A stretch of DNA of 64,000 nt from contig NC_084827.1 in the NCBI RefSeq assembly GCF_033115175.1, positions 173,663,401-173,727,400 on the forward strand, in the 5' to 3' direction. The DNA comes from Lepus europaeus. Its lineage: Eukaryota > Chordata > Mammalia > Lagomorpha > Leporidae. Position numbers and translations under genes: made by a program. A model generated the notes under the pieces. That model was not told where the DNA came from. It ran no database searches and worked only from the letters and a program-made list of their open reading frames with translations. Positions 47,839 to 58,850 of this stretch are shown here, one piece after another (position 1 is the first letter of the stretch; every line of letters begins with the position of its first letter).

Positions 47839-48986
47839 AAACAGCCAAAATTCATATTATAGAGACTCCTGAAGAAGAAAAGGAAAAAGGCATTGAGAAC
47901 TTGCTACATCAAAATACAAGAAATTAAAGGACCCCAAAAAGATTCAACCAAAAAAAAAAAAAGCCTGCCAAGGCATGTTGTAGTCAAATTGTCAAAAGTT
48001 AGGCAGAAGGAGAGAATCCTAAAGAGAGTAAGAGAACAGTGTCAAGTTACAAGTGAAAGAAAACCAATTAGACTAACATCAGACTATTCAGCAGAAACTA
48101 TATATGCCAGAAGAGAGTGGGATGATATAGTCAAAGTCTTAAAAGAACAAAATTTTCAACCCAGAATAGTATATACAGTGAAGCTATCCTTTAAAATGAA
48201 GGGGAAAAATGTATTTTCCAGACTAAAAAAAAACAAAGAACACCACCAACAGAGCAGCCTCATAAGAAATTCTGAAAGGCATCCTGCATTAGAAGAAAAC
48301 ATCATGACACCACCAAATCCACTAACGGAGCAAAAATAATCAGAATCCAATAAAAAAATGACAGGTTTGGGCTCTTATCTATCAATACTACCTTGAATGT
48401 AAATGAATTAACTTATCTAGCAAAAAGATGTACATCATCTAAATGGATTAAAAAAATCAAAACCTCATTAAATGCTACATACAAGAAACTCACTTCATGA
48501 ACAAAGATTTACATAGACTGAAAATAAAGGACTAGAGAAAGATATACCAGGCAAATGGAAACCAAAGATGAGCCAGAGTAGCTATCTTCACATCAGATAA
48601 CACAGACTTAAATCAAAAACTGTGAAAAGACAGACTGAAAATCAATAAAGATACATCAGAGTCAGAGCATCTATTTGGACAGCTAAAGTACATTTAGATC
48701 AACAAGTACAAAATACACATTCTTCTCAGCACATGAAACATTTTGAAGGGTAGAAAATACATTAGGCCACAAGTCAAGTCTCAGTAAATTTAAAAAGATT
48801 GAAATCATACCATGTGTCTTTTCAGATCATTTAAGAATAAAACTAGAAATCAACTGCAAGAAGGACTATAGAACACTCATAAATACATGGAAACTAAACA
48901 ACACGCTACTGAAGGATCAAAGAATCACTGAAGAAATTAAAAAGGAAATAAAATACTTTCTTGAAATGATTGAAAATGGAAACACA
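47839..48986 (+). pseudogene. old L1, ORF1 C-terminal and ORF2 N-terminal remnants
   Basis: 47839-48340 carries the ORF1 C-terminal signature (LPRHVVVKLSKVRQKERIL, PIRLTSDYSAETIYARREW, QPRIVYTVKLSF) and continues the ORF1 interrupted at 40963. 48365-48986 is ORF2 endonuclease-region sequence with many stops ('acacattcttctcagcacat', 'taggccacaagtcaagtctc'). Much more decayed than the L1 inserted in it. Confidence 0.85.
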
Positions 48987-49332
48987 GGCCGGCGCCGTGG
49001 CTCAATAGGCTAATCCTCTGCTTGCGGCGCCGGCACACCGGGTTCTAGTCCTGGTTGGGGCGCCAGATTCTGTCCCGGTTGAACTTCTTCCAGGCCAGCT
49101 CTCTGCTGTGGCCCGGGAGTGCAGTGGAGGATGGCCCAGGTCCTTGGGCCCTGAACCCAAATGGGAGAACAAGAGAAGCACCTGGCTCCTGGCTTCGGAT
49201 CAGCGCGGTGCGCTGGCTGCAGCACAGTGGTCACAGTGGCCATTGGAGGGTGAACCAACGGAAAAAAAGGAAGACCTTTCTCTCTGTCTCTCTCTCTCTC
49301 ACCTTCCACTCTACCTGTCCAAAAAAAAAAAA
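48987..49332 (+). mobile_element. CSINE, full length, young, inside the old L1 ORF2
   Basis: One of the best-preserved copies. Pol III A-box-like 'tggctcaatagg' at about 48998-49009 and B-box 'ggttctagtcc' at 49041-49051. CpG-rich body, CT run, A16 tail. Duplication 'aaaatggaaacaca' at 48973-48986 and 49333-49346. The head is tRNA-derived but is not a tRNA gene. Confidence 0.96.
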
Positions 49333-49346
49333 AAAATGGAAACACA

Positions 49347-49511
49347 GTATATGAAAACCTGAAGGATACAGCAAAAGCAGTATTAAAAGGGAAGTTTACA
49401 AAATTAAGTACTTACATTTAAAAAAAGAGAAATATTTTAAATAAAAGATCTAATGAGAAATTGAAGACTTAGAAAAATGAAAATGAACCAAACCCAAAAT
49501 CAGTAGGAGAA
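49347..49511 (+). pseudogene. old L1 ORF2 remnant
   Basis: Continues the L1 after the SINE ('ggatacagcaaaagcagtat', 'gaagtttacaaaattaagta'), the end of the endonuclease domain and linker. The reverse transcriptase core is missing at the next junction. Confidence 0.75.
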
Positions 49512-49655
49512 GTTTCTGGCTCCTGGCTTTGGTCTGGCCCAGCCCCAGCTCTTTCAGTCATTTGGGGAATGAACCAGCAGATGAAAGACCACTCTCTTTC
49601 TGTCTCTCCCTTTCTCTCTATAACTCTGCCTTTCAAATAACTAAATAAGAAAAAA
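49512..49655 (+). mobile_element. CSINE 3' fragment at an L1 deletion junction
   Basis: Starts 'agtttctggctcctggcttt' and ends with 'ataactctgcctttcaaataactaaataag' tail wording. Only the last 145 bases of a CSINE remain. The L1 to its left is linker and to its right is reverse transcriptase thumb, so about 1.5 kb of L1 was lost here. Confidence 0.8.
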
Positions 49656-51325
49656 AAGAATTAATATCATAAAATGGTTTATATTATTCAAATCAATTTA
49701 CAGCTTCAATGCAATCACTATCAAAAACCAATGACATTCTTTATAGAATTAGAAAAAGCAATCCTAAAATCTAAAGTTCATATGGAATCACAAAAGACAA
49801 ACAGCCAAAGTGACTCTGGGGAAAAAAAAATAAAACAACTATGCTGGAAGTATCACAATTCCTGACTTCAAAGCATATCACAAATCTATGATAATTAAAC
49901 AGCATGGTACTGGCATAAAAACTGACACACAGATCAATGGAGGGAATACAGAGTCCAGAAATTAATCCATGTACAACAATAAACTGTTTTTTTTTTAAAG
50001 TCTTCAGACCAGTCAGTGGAATAAGGATAATCTCTTCAACAATTGGTGATGGCAAAACCAGATATATTTATGTAGCAGAATGAAATCATAACCCTACCTC
50101 TCAAGATATACAAAAATGAAGATGGATAAAAACCCTAAATGTAAAACTTGAGACTATGAAGTTACCAGAAGAAAATGTAGGGAAAACATTCCCAAGAAAT
50201 TTGGTGTAGGAGACCACTTCTTGGCCAAGAATCTCAAAGCACAGGCAGCAAAAACAAAACTGGATAAATGGTATTTTATAAAACTCAGAAACTTCTTCAC
50301 AGTGAGGAAATGGTGAGTAGAATGAAGAGACATTCAACAGAATGGGAAAAAAAATATTTGCAAGTCTCCTATCCAACAAAGGACTACCAACCAGAATATA
50401 TCAGCAACTTAAAAAAACTCAACAACAACAACAAAAAGAAACAACCATTCCAGTTAAGAAATGGGTAAAGTTCTTCAACAGACAGTTCTCAAAAGAATAA
50501 CTACAAATGGCCAAATATAAAACAATGCCCAACATCACTAGCCATCAAGAAATGTAAATCAAAACCTAAAATCCAAGACAGGAGTAACAGATGCTGGCAA
50601 GGATGTGGTGAAAGGGGGATGCTTATACACTATCATACACTTATCCCACTGTTAGTGGGAATGTAAATTAGTGCATACACTGTGGAAAATAGTATGACGA
50701 TTTCTTAGAAAACTAGAAATAGACTTGCCATATGATGTAGCATATACCCAAAATACATGAACACACTGTATCAAAGAGATGCCTGTACTGCCATGTTTAT
50801 AGCAACACTGTTCACAGTAGCCAAAATATGTTATCAACCATGGTGTGCATTATCAGATGAAAGGATAAATAAAGTGTGGCATATATACACAGTGGGCTAT
50901 TACTCAGCTACAACAATGAATGAAATCTACCATCTGCAACAAAACAGATACAACTAGAGGGCAGCAGGTAGACTGAAGTAAGTTGGACATAGAAAGACAA
51001 ATATCACTTGTTCTTCCTTACAATCAGTACTAAAACTAATAAAGAAAAAAAGAATGGCAGACCTGTTTGATCAGTACTGTTGAAAATACACTTTTATCAA
51101 TGTTTGTTTTATACCTTTGTCAAACCAATGGCCAAGAATGTTATATTACTATGATCTGTGATTACTTTAAAATTTACTGTGTATGGGTGAAATGATCATC
51201 TTTCTATTTGATTATTATTTATAGCCTTTGCCTATATTCCTGCTAGACTAGGGTCTTTTTACTTTTTGCTTGTTAATATTTTAATTCGCTGGAGTGCTCA
51301 GACTGACTATAATGTAAATTAAAAT
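49656..51325 (+). pseudogene. old L1, ORF2 C-terminal part and 3' UTR
   Basis: Fragments such as 'cagcttcaatgcaatcacta', 'acagcatggtactggcataa', 'acagatgctggcaaggatgt' (RCWQGCGE-like Cys motif) and 'agcaacactgttcacagtag' follow ORF2 order to about 51000, then 3' UTR-like DNA. Stops and indels throughout. Confidence 0.8.
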
Positions 51326-51336
51326 GTTACCCCCAA

Positions 51337-51432
51337 AGAGAGAGAGAGAGAGAGAGAGAGTAAGAAAGGAAGGAAGGAGGAATGGAGATGGAGGGAGGGT
51401 GAGAGGAAGAAAGGAGAAGGGAGAAAGGAAAA
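51337..51432. repeat. (GA)n / purine-rich simple repeat
   Basis: (AG)n from 51339 to 51361, then GGAA/GGAG-type purines. It probably grew from the A-rich tail of the L1 to its left. Confidence 0.85.
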
Positions 51433-53603
51433 TTTGCTTAGAATTGCATCAGAAAAGTGTATTGAATCTGTTAAAAACCAAAAAACTAAACAATTTTAAA
51501 AATCATAAATTAAAAAAAAACTGAAAAAGCAGCAAATGTTTCACTGTGGCCCTCTGTAGCTGCTCCTTCTTGTTCCCTCTAGCACTGAACTCATCTTCTA
51601 TGACTGTTTTTCTTCAGTCCTGTCCCTCTCTGCAAGAATTCACATAGGAGATAGGATCGAGTATATCCTTATTCATCTCCTTGTGGGGCCTACAAGGTAA
51701 AAAAACACATATTAAAAAATTAAGACTGGTTATTATTGTACAAGACTAAATTTTTCCATATAGGGTGGAAATTTTCACCTTTAAAAGTATTTTTAAAAAC
51801 CCCTAACTGGCAAATTTTAGAAGAAACTAAAAGACCTGATGGCAGATGCATCCCCACTCTGAATTTCAGGAACCAGACTCACAGAAGAGAAACCCTACCA
51901 AATGAATGTCTCTCTGATTAAGCTGTTGGACTGATTTAGAAAGAGTGCATCTATTTCCTGTCTAGACAAAATCATCTATTAATGCTGTAAGGAAATGGAA
52001 CACTAGAAAAGCAATCACCTTGCCTTAGCTTCCAGACTGGCTTCCTGTAAGTTCTTGCTCTTTTTACCCACACATATTGTCATCTGCCGCTACAAAACCA
52101 CAAAGTCCTCTGCATGTCTTTCCCAAAGCGAAAGATAAAACACATGTCTACCATACACTTATCAGGAAGTTTCCTTGTCTTACTACGATCCTCTTAAATA
52201 TCTTTTAACAACCCAGCTTTAGAGCTATTTGCAAAAATGAGAAATGGACAAGAGGTACAAGAAATACAATCACAGCTCATTCAGGCTTACTTGAATTCAG
52301 TTCTTTTCCTGAGACCTGATCTGTGCAAATAGCAGAAGTTAAAGACCTAACACTTTGTCCATTAGTTAGCTGTAAGAAGGAATATATACAAACAGCAAAT
52401 ATGTATTTTAGTTGGTTTTTAATTTTTTGTTAGCTTTGGACATATCACGGGCCTTTAACTCCTTCTTCATGTTATTACAAACGTGTTGTGAATATTGCCC
52501 ACGCATTTTCTGTTGTAGTAGAAATCATTCTCTTGCCTTGAAGCAGATGCTGCGAGTGGAACAAACATTTGACACTGGCTTTTCCACTTATGACTGACCG
52601 ACTGCTATACCAAGTCATAGTGATAGTAGTTAAGACACTCTGTGAGGCGCTGTCTCCCAGGAGCTTCACTGCCCCTAACACCTATCAAAGAAAGTAGAAC
52701 AAATGAGCATCATGTTGAAAAATCGGGAAAATTAGCCAAGGAGCTTCACTGCCTAGAGCTGTAGATTTACCCTTCACTCTCACAGCTTTTAGACCCACCT
52801 CACTGAGAAGTCAGATACAACTGCCACATAAATGGATCATGAGATGTCATGGGTATCAAGAGATGTCAGCTCTTAGCCTTGATATTGATTTTTTCATAGT
52901 CTAATGGAGTAAATACAAGGATTTAATTCATCGTGGTAGTTTATTACTAACACACCCCTGTGGCTTTCCTTAAGGACAAATCACAGGAACCACGGTATCA
53001 CCTTCAGCCTAGACATCCTACAACATCCTCCTCGTTTCTGTATCAAGGGGCAATCTAAAACAAAGAGAATTTTGAGCTCTCAGGAGAAAGCATCATGAAG
53101 GGACAATTCCACCACCACTCTAATTCAAATCAAGTAGCAGACAGCTGATACAGGCTACCTCCTCTCAAATTCTTGAGTCAAAAAATCTGAAAGCCAGGAA
53201 CCACTTAAGGCACACCCTTATATCTCTTTCTCCTTCTTTCAGTGGTACTACCCTTGCCTCCAGTTTACTTTAGATATTTTAATTGCTAATATAAGATTAT
53301 TATTTTTTTTCTGTTATCCTTGTTTATTCTTGTTAAATTAGCAAGGTGAAAAAATGTCGTGCAAACTTATCGATACCAAATCTCTTCTCTACAGACTCCT
53401 GGGAGACGATATTTTGCACTATGAACAACTGAATGTCAACATTAAGGTAACTTAGATGAAATAGATCAATTGCTGCAAAATTCCAAATCACAAAAACTGA
53501 CTGAAGATAAAATAATCTGAATAGATTTGTCAAGCGAAGACATTTAGTTAGTAATTAGTAATTTCAAACTTCCCAAGGGAAAAGGCTGAGCTTCAGACTG
53601 TAT
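51433..53603. other. unassigned DNA
   Basis: About 2.2 kb without a supported gene or repeat. Confidence 0.45.
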
Positions 53604-53930
53604 TGATGGTTATTACCAGGGGAGGGTGGTTACAGGAGCAACTTTGGTGGGTTCTTTTCCTCAGCTTGGTATAGAAATAAAAAGGTGGAAACAATTTGCA
53701 AAAAGCCAAAAACTTTATTTTTGTTTTACAAAGTGACAGTGAAGTGTTGTCTTGTCTGAGATGGGACACTGTTTTTCAGGAAATGCATGGCTTTTTAAGG
53801 CTTCACTTTCTTTTCATTGGGTCTCTCTATGGGGGTGCCCATTGGACAGAGGTTTCACATACTGTATGCTGATTGGCTTGGGGCCCATGGAGACAGTAGG
53901 GGTCTCTTGGAGACAGCCTGACTGATTTCC
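53604..53930 (-). repeat. LTR-like repeat, truncated, minus strand (copy 1)
   Basis: Shares with 61642-62060 the ordered blocks 'ttaccag', 'ggttcttttcctcagcttgg', 'tatagaaataaa', 'caatttgcaaa', 'ccaaaaactttattt', 'gggacactg', 'tttttaaggc', 'ctatgggggtg', 'tgctgattggcttggggccc' and 'cttggagac'. On the minus strand this gives CCAAT-like boxes, a TTAAAA box and AATAAA in promoter-to-polyA order, as in an LTR. The promoter-side end is cut by an L1 fragment. Confidence 0.65.
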
Positions 53931-54272
53931 AGTTGCATCCATTTTGTTACAAAAGACAGGATTTATTTTTTTTTTTTTACAGCTGATTAGTACTCCATAG
54001 TGTATATATACCATTATTTCTTTATCAAGTCATTAGTTGATAGACATCTGTGTTAATTCCATATCTTAGCTATTGTGAATTGAGCTGCAATGAACATGGG
54101 GGTACAGATTACTCTTTCATATGCTGACTTCTTTTGGTTTGGGTAAATTCCCAGGAGTGGGGTTGCTGGATAATATGGTAGGTCTATATTCAGATTTCAG
54201 AGGTATCACTATACTGTCTTCCACAGTGGTTGGACCAGTTTACATTCCCACCAATAGTGGATTAGGGTATGT
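53931..54272 (-). mobile_element. L1 ORF2 3'-part fragment, minus strand
   Basis: Reverse of a conserved L1 stretch: 'tactccatagtgtatatata', 'tcattagttgatagacatct', 'cttagctattgtgaattgag', 'ctgcaatgaacatgggggta', 'cccaggagtggggttgctgg' and 'tttacattcccaccaatagt'. Confidence 0.85.
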
Positions 54273-54275
54273 TTC

Positions 54276-54418
54276 TTACTTACTTTTAAAGTCCCAAAAG
54301 ATAACTTCATATTCAATAGTGAACAAACCTTTCATTCTAAGGCTAGAGGCAAGGCAAGGATATGTACCTTCTGGAGACCCTATCAGGGCAAATAAAGAAA
54401 TCAGAAGAAATAAGATAG
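54276..54418 (+). mobile_element. L1 ORF2 fragment, plus strand (left part)
   Basis: 'catattcaatagtgaacaaa' and 'aggcaaggcaaggatatgta' correspond to the reverse transcriptase segment before and at RQGCPLS. It abuts the reverse-oriented L1 piece directly, so the pair could be a single inverted L1 insertion (twin priming) or two fragments. Confidence 0.6.
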
Positions 54419-54696
54419 GGGCTGTCACTGTGGCAGAGTGGGTTAAGCCAAATTCTGCAGTGCCAGCATCCCATATGGGTGCCATTCAAGTCCTGGCTGC
54501 TCCACTTATGATTCAGCTCCCTGCTAATGCACCTGAGAAAGTAGCTGAAGATGACACATGTGCTTGGGCCTCTGCACTTACATGAAAGACCTGGGTGAAT
54601 CTCATGGCTCTTGGCTTTGGCTTGGCCCAGTACTGGTCATTGCAGCCATTTGGAGAGTGAACCAGTGGTTGGAAGATCTTTCTCTCTGTTTCTCTG

Positions 54697-54727
<31 letters not shown>

Positions 54728-54763
54728 CTGTAAAACTCTGCAATAATAAATATTTGTTAAAAA
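54419..54763 (+). mobile_element. CSINE inside the L1 fragment
   Basis: Head 'ggggctgtcactgtggcaga', 'cagcatcccatatgggtgcc', 'ggctttggcttggcccagta', CT then (GT)n run, A-rich tail. Flanks 'agaaataagat' (about 54408-54418) and 'agaaagaagat' (about 54763-54773) fit a target duplication. Confidence 0.92.
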
Positions 54764-54773
54764 AGAAAGAAGA

Positions 54774-55480
54774 TACCCTCATTGAAAGTATAAACCATTT
54801 TTTATGTGTGTGTATCACTTGTCCATCTATTGAGATGACAAGAATTTATGAAATTATCATAGGTAGTAAATTAATTTAGGAAGTTTGCTTTAGCAAAGTC
54901 AAAATACAAAAATCTATTATATTCCTATATGTTAGAATTCTTATTCATTTTTATAAGTTAACAGTAGGAATAAAATTACCATTTCCAATAACTTCAAAAA
55001 GCATGATGTAGTTTTGGAAAATAATCAAAATGTGTGTAAGAGCTATGCACTTAGGTCTACAAAACACTGCTGAGAGAAGTTAAATAGCAAAGTAAGTGGA
55101 GAGATTTAATGTATTCATATGTCGGAAGATTACATATTGTTAGCATGCCATTTTTCTGTAAATTGATCTATATTATATAGTCAATGCAATTCCAGTCAAA
55201 GTACTTGCACCCTTTCTTTGTAGAAGTTGACAAGCTGATTCTAAAATTTTTTTGAAATTATAAAATACCTAAAACAGTCAAAACAATTTTTGAAAGTAAC
55301 ACAGTTGGTGACTTTCATTAATTTATTTATAACTATAATTGATAGTGTTATTAACAATGGGATAGGCATGTAAGTGAACTGAAAGGAATAGGCTATTTAT
55401 AAATAGATTCACAACCTTTTGTCAGTTATAGTTCTATAAACTTTCCAAGGCTAGTCAATGGGAATGAATGCCATATGAAA
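54774..55480 (+). mobile_element. L1 ORF2 fragment, plus strand (right part), decayed
   Basis: 'aatctattatattcctatat', 'gtcaatgcaattccagtcaa' and 'gacaagctgattctaaaatt' follow L1 ORF2 order after the reverse transcriptase core. Many indels. Confidence 0.7.
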
Positions 55481-56525
55481 CAGGTATGAACTACCCAACC
55501 AATTCCTCTACAAATCCATGAGCCTTAAATTTGTCAACTAAATAAGCAATTGTTTTAAACTATTAGGTTTTGGCATAGTTTTTATTTAGCAAAGGAAATG
55601 TAAAACAGGTTTTTAAAGTTTGTGTTGCTGTATATTGCAAAAGTTGCCCTCCTCTACCTCAGGGCCATAGCAAATTCTACCTGATTCACAAATGCCTCAC
55701 AGGGTGAATATGAGAGCTGTGTGTGAAATTGGTAAAGCAGCTGAGTTTCCTATCTGGACTTGTTACATTTGGGACAAGAATTTGTGTGATAAAACAGGAA
55801 AGAGATGCAGCCTGAAGAAATTACAGAACTTTTGGCATGGGCTTTGTTTAAGAAATTTTCTCTAAATCTTTGAGCAAGACGGGTGAGGGCTGCTGGCATC
55901 TATCTGACATCACTGGTATTGGTTCTCCAATACTTAACATCCAGCCCCACCCAATCTGTACCATCCCTCATAGCCTTTTAAACACAGCCCATCACTCTCT
56001 GCTCTAGCCACATTCCGTGGCTCTGTCTTGGCACTTTCTCTTACCCGTGCTCTGATTGGTGGTCCACAAATTGTATTCATATCATTTTTCTATTCTTTGC
56101 CATTTCTAGACTTTCTGATTAAGCATTTAAATGTTTTTAAGATCTATTTAAATTAAATATGCCACTAAGGAATAGGAAACATTATACCTTTGGACTCATA
56201 ATAATCCTGAAAAAACATAAAAACTGTCACACTTACTATTGCTTACATGTGCATAGCTCACCATGGTGCATTTCTGCTATATTCAAGACAGTGAGTGGTT
56301 AGCAACCTGCAGACTGGTACTGTGGGCAGTTGCTGGTCTGGCTGTGTAACATAGCACAAACCTCTCAGCATAGGGAGTGAACTCTTTGCAACCTGACTCC
56401 AGCTTGCTTTTCCTGAATCTCTCCCATCAGTCTTTCTACATTCACTAATGTCTAACCTTTTTATGCTGTTCTCTTCTGCTGCATTGTCACAATAACCTCC
56501 TAGCTGGTTGGTAAGAGACACATGT
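55481..56525. other. unassigned DNA
   Basis: No gene or confident repeat. Some wording near 56.3-56.5 kb could be eroded L2, but I cannot support it. Confidence 0.4.
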
Positions 56526-56535
56526 AGATAGCTCT

Positions 56536-56536
<1 letters not shown>

Positions 56537-56581
<45 letters not shown>
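56537..56581. repeat. (GA)n microsatellite
   Basis: About 22 GA units, formed from the pyrimidine run (complement) of the adjoining minus-strand CSINE. Confidence 0.92.
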
Positions 56582-56584
<3 letters not shown>

Positions 56585-56795
56585 CTTCCATCCATTAATT
56601 CACTCCCTAAATGCCCACAGCAGTAGGACCGGGTTGACTCAAAGTTGGGAACCAGGACTCAATCCAGGTCTCCCACATGGGTGGCATGAACCCAGTGGAG
56701 CCATCACCACTGCTTCCAGGTCCTGCACTAGCAGCAAGCTAGAGTTAGGAGCCACAGCCAGAAATCAAACCCAGGTACTTAATTTGGAGTGTTTC
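56582..56795 (-). mobile_element. old CSINE body, minus strand
   Basis: 'aatcttccatccattaattc', 'actccctaaatgcccacagc', 'caggtctcccacatgggtgg', 'ccagaaatcaaacccaggta' in reverse family order. The head is eroded. Confidence 0.75.
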
Positions 56796-57199
56796 GATTG
56801 TTGTTAGCAAATCTTGTTTAACTCAATGGAAAAATAGGATCATTCCAGAGATAGAAATCCAGAGAGTTGCCCTTCCTAGCAGGCCACCTCATCATCCAGG
56901 ACTCTCACTGCTACACAGTTGACAGCATTTACCCAGATTCCCTACCATGAAAATATGTAGGGCCTGTTGGAATGCCCTCCACAATACTTCCAACTAGATT
57001 CCACCCTGGCAGGCTTCTCCTAAATAGTGAGTGGAAGAGGATCATGTTTTCTGGGGCTCCTCTACCCATGAGTCACCACCACAAGACTCACTGGCAAGTA
57101 CTCTATGGCACCAGGGGTGGACTGTCCATGCCTCCTTTGTTCCACACTGAGTCTTGCTATTTCTGCGTGCCACTGAGATAAGTTTTCCATATAGCCACC
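56796..57199. other. unassigned spacer
   Basis: No gene seen. It may be the 5' continuation of the L2 element to the right. Confidence 0.35.
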
Positions 57200-57745
57200 C
57201 AAATGATGATTCTGGAGCGTAAAACAATGGCTTTGTTCAAATTGTCTAATAGCGTCCCATCTCAGAGTCCTTACCACAAGCACCCAGGCCCCTGAGTAAT
57301 CCCACACTTACTCATCTCAGCCACTCTCTGGTGCGTCTCAGCTCCTTCTAGTCACGTCCTCCTTTGATCCCTCCACTTCAGGTATCCTTGCCACACATGA
57401 AACTTGCTACAAACTCTCCTGCCTATAAGGCTCCTCTCTGGGTTTCTTTTACCTGGTCTTTCACTCACTTCTTTCTCAGCTCAAAGGCCCCTTCCTCTCC
57501 AGCGACCTCCCCTGATCCCTTTATTAAATTGTGCTGCTCCTCCATAGCTCTGTTTCCTTGACCTGTTAAGCATTTGGTAGCCCATTTCATTTGCTTTTAT
57601 GTTATACATCTGTTGTTTATTGTACCTCCCTTGCTGTAATACAGTCTCATGAAAGCATAGGTACTATTTTGCCAACTATCAGTTGAGTCTGATGTTAGTA
57701 AGAGTTCAATTAATAACTCGTATGCTGAGAAATGCTCCTGTTCAT
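57200..57745 (+). mobile_element. LINE L2 fragment
   Basis: 'ggctttgttcaaattgtcta', 'ggctcctctctgggtttctt', 'tcagctcaaaggccccttcc', 'cgacctcccctgatcccttt' and 'attgtacctcccttgctgta' follow the L2 3' region (the 'tcaaatgtcacctcc...ccttccctgacc' module). An ancient inactive LINE. Confidence 0.65.
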
Positions 57746-57879
57746 GTGGACCCCAAAACCCAAAAACAAACTTCCCACATCTGCATGGGACTATAAAGCC
57801 CTTCCTACACTGTATGGTTCCTCTATGATTATTTTTAGATGGATACCTACCATATATTTTAATTATATTATTTTTCTGA

Positions 57880-58005
57880 CTTCCTAACTGAAGTATGAAT
57901 ATCATAAGCACAAAGTCCATGTTCTGTTCATTTTTTACTTTGACCCTAGAACTGTATCTGGCATGTAAGAAAAGCTCAACAATTTTTTGGCAGAAAATGA
58001 ATAAA
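57880..58005 (+). mobile_element. L2-type 3' terminus
   Basis: 'agcacaaagtccatgttctg', 'gaccctagaactgtatctgg' and 'catgtaagaaaagctcaaca' then 'aaatgaataaat' match the end of L2 (also shared by MIR-type SINEs). Probably the same L2 as at 57200 after an insertion or decay. Confidence 0.6.
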
Positions 58006-58299
58006 TTCCAGCACTATGACTCTTTTTAGGTTTATCACAATCTCTCCCTTAAAAAGAAAGTAAATTGCCCGAAGTGTGATTTAGAAAATTCTTGATGTTC
58101 TTTCAATCAGCAGTATAATGTCGGAGTGCCTGTGTTTCAAATTGAATCCAGATCAACTGAAATGACACCTGAAATGGTGTATGATAACGCCACCTATCAG
58201 GAATTTTATCACTTGCAAAGTGTCTTTTTTACCACTAAATTTCTGAGAATCTCCTATGTAGTCTACCCAGACAACAAGTCCTCCAAGACCGTAGATTTA
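58006..58299. other. unassigned spacer
   Basis: Nothing recognised. Confidence 0.35.
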
Positions 58300-58455
58300 A
58301 AGTTGTAATCTGCACGCCAGACCTGGCAGCCTTGTTAAAATGCAGGTGATGATTCAGGAGGGCTGTGGCGGGGTCTTGGGGTCCGTATTTCTGACAATTT
58401 CCCATTGCTAGAGATGCTGTCCGACATGGAACCACACTTTAAAGTAGTGAAGTGG
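58300..58455. mobile_element. MER5-like hAT DNA transposon fragment
   Basis: 'gacctggcagccttgttaaa', 'atgcaggtgatgattcagga', 'ggtccgtatttctgacaatt' and 'atggaaccacactttaaagt' parallel MER5 (Charlie-related): an interior with 'gattcagga...ggg' and an end with 'ggaccacactttgagta'. Non-coding and non-autonomous. Confidence 0.55.
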
Positions 58456-58623
58456 TGAGCCCAGTGTGCAGACTCCACTGAAGTTTCTCCATCACTGGGG
58501 CAGAATAGTCCACTTGCTCTCTGGCAGTGACGAGTGGCAGGTTCACCCTGCACCCTGGCCTTCAGGAAGTGGCCGCAAGGCTAAATGTACATTACTTCTA
58601 ATGCTTTTAAAATAAAACACCAT

Positions 58624-58781
58624 GGGGCCGGCGTTGTGGCACAGTGGGTTAAAGCCCTGGCCTGAAGTGCTGGCATCCCGTATGGGCACTGGTTCTAGTC
58701 CTGGCTGCTCCTCTTCTGGGGAGTGAACCAGCAGATGGAAGACCTCTCTCTCTGTCCCTATCTCTCTCTGTAATTCCATCT

Positions 58782-58782
<1 letters not shown>
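58624..58782 (+). mobile_element. CSINE with large internal deletion
   Basis: Intact head 'ggggccggcgttgtggcaca' through 'ggttctagtcctggctgctc', then jumps to 'ttctggggagtgaaccagca' and the CT run. About 150 bases of the body are missing. The head keeps the B-box. Confidence 0.88.
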
Positions 58783-58848
<66 letters not shown>

Positions 58849-58850
58849 AA
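58783..58850. repeat. (AAAG)n microsatellite
   Basis: About 17 uninterrupted AAAG units, grown in the CSINE tail. Likely length-polymorphic. The Phe/Leu/Ser open frames on the other strand are artefacts. Confidence 0.95.

Noticed and set aside
48987..49060. tRNA gene
   Set aside because: A- and B-box-like motifs are present, but the sequence does not fold as a tRNA cloverleaf that I could draw, and it is the head of a CSINE repeated across the window.
58783..58850. CRISPR-like array
   Set aside because: Pure 4-bp microsatellite without spacers. The genome is mammalian.
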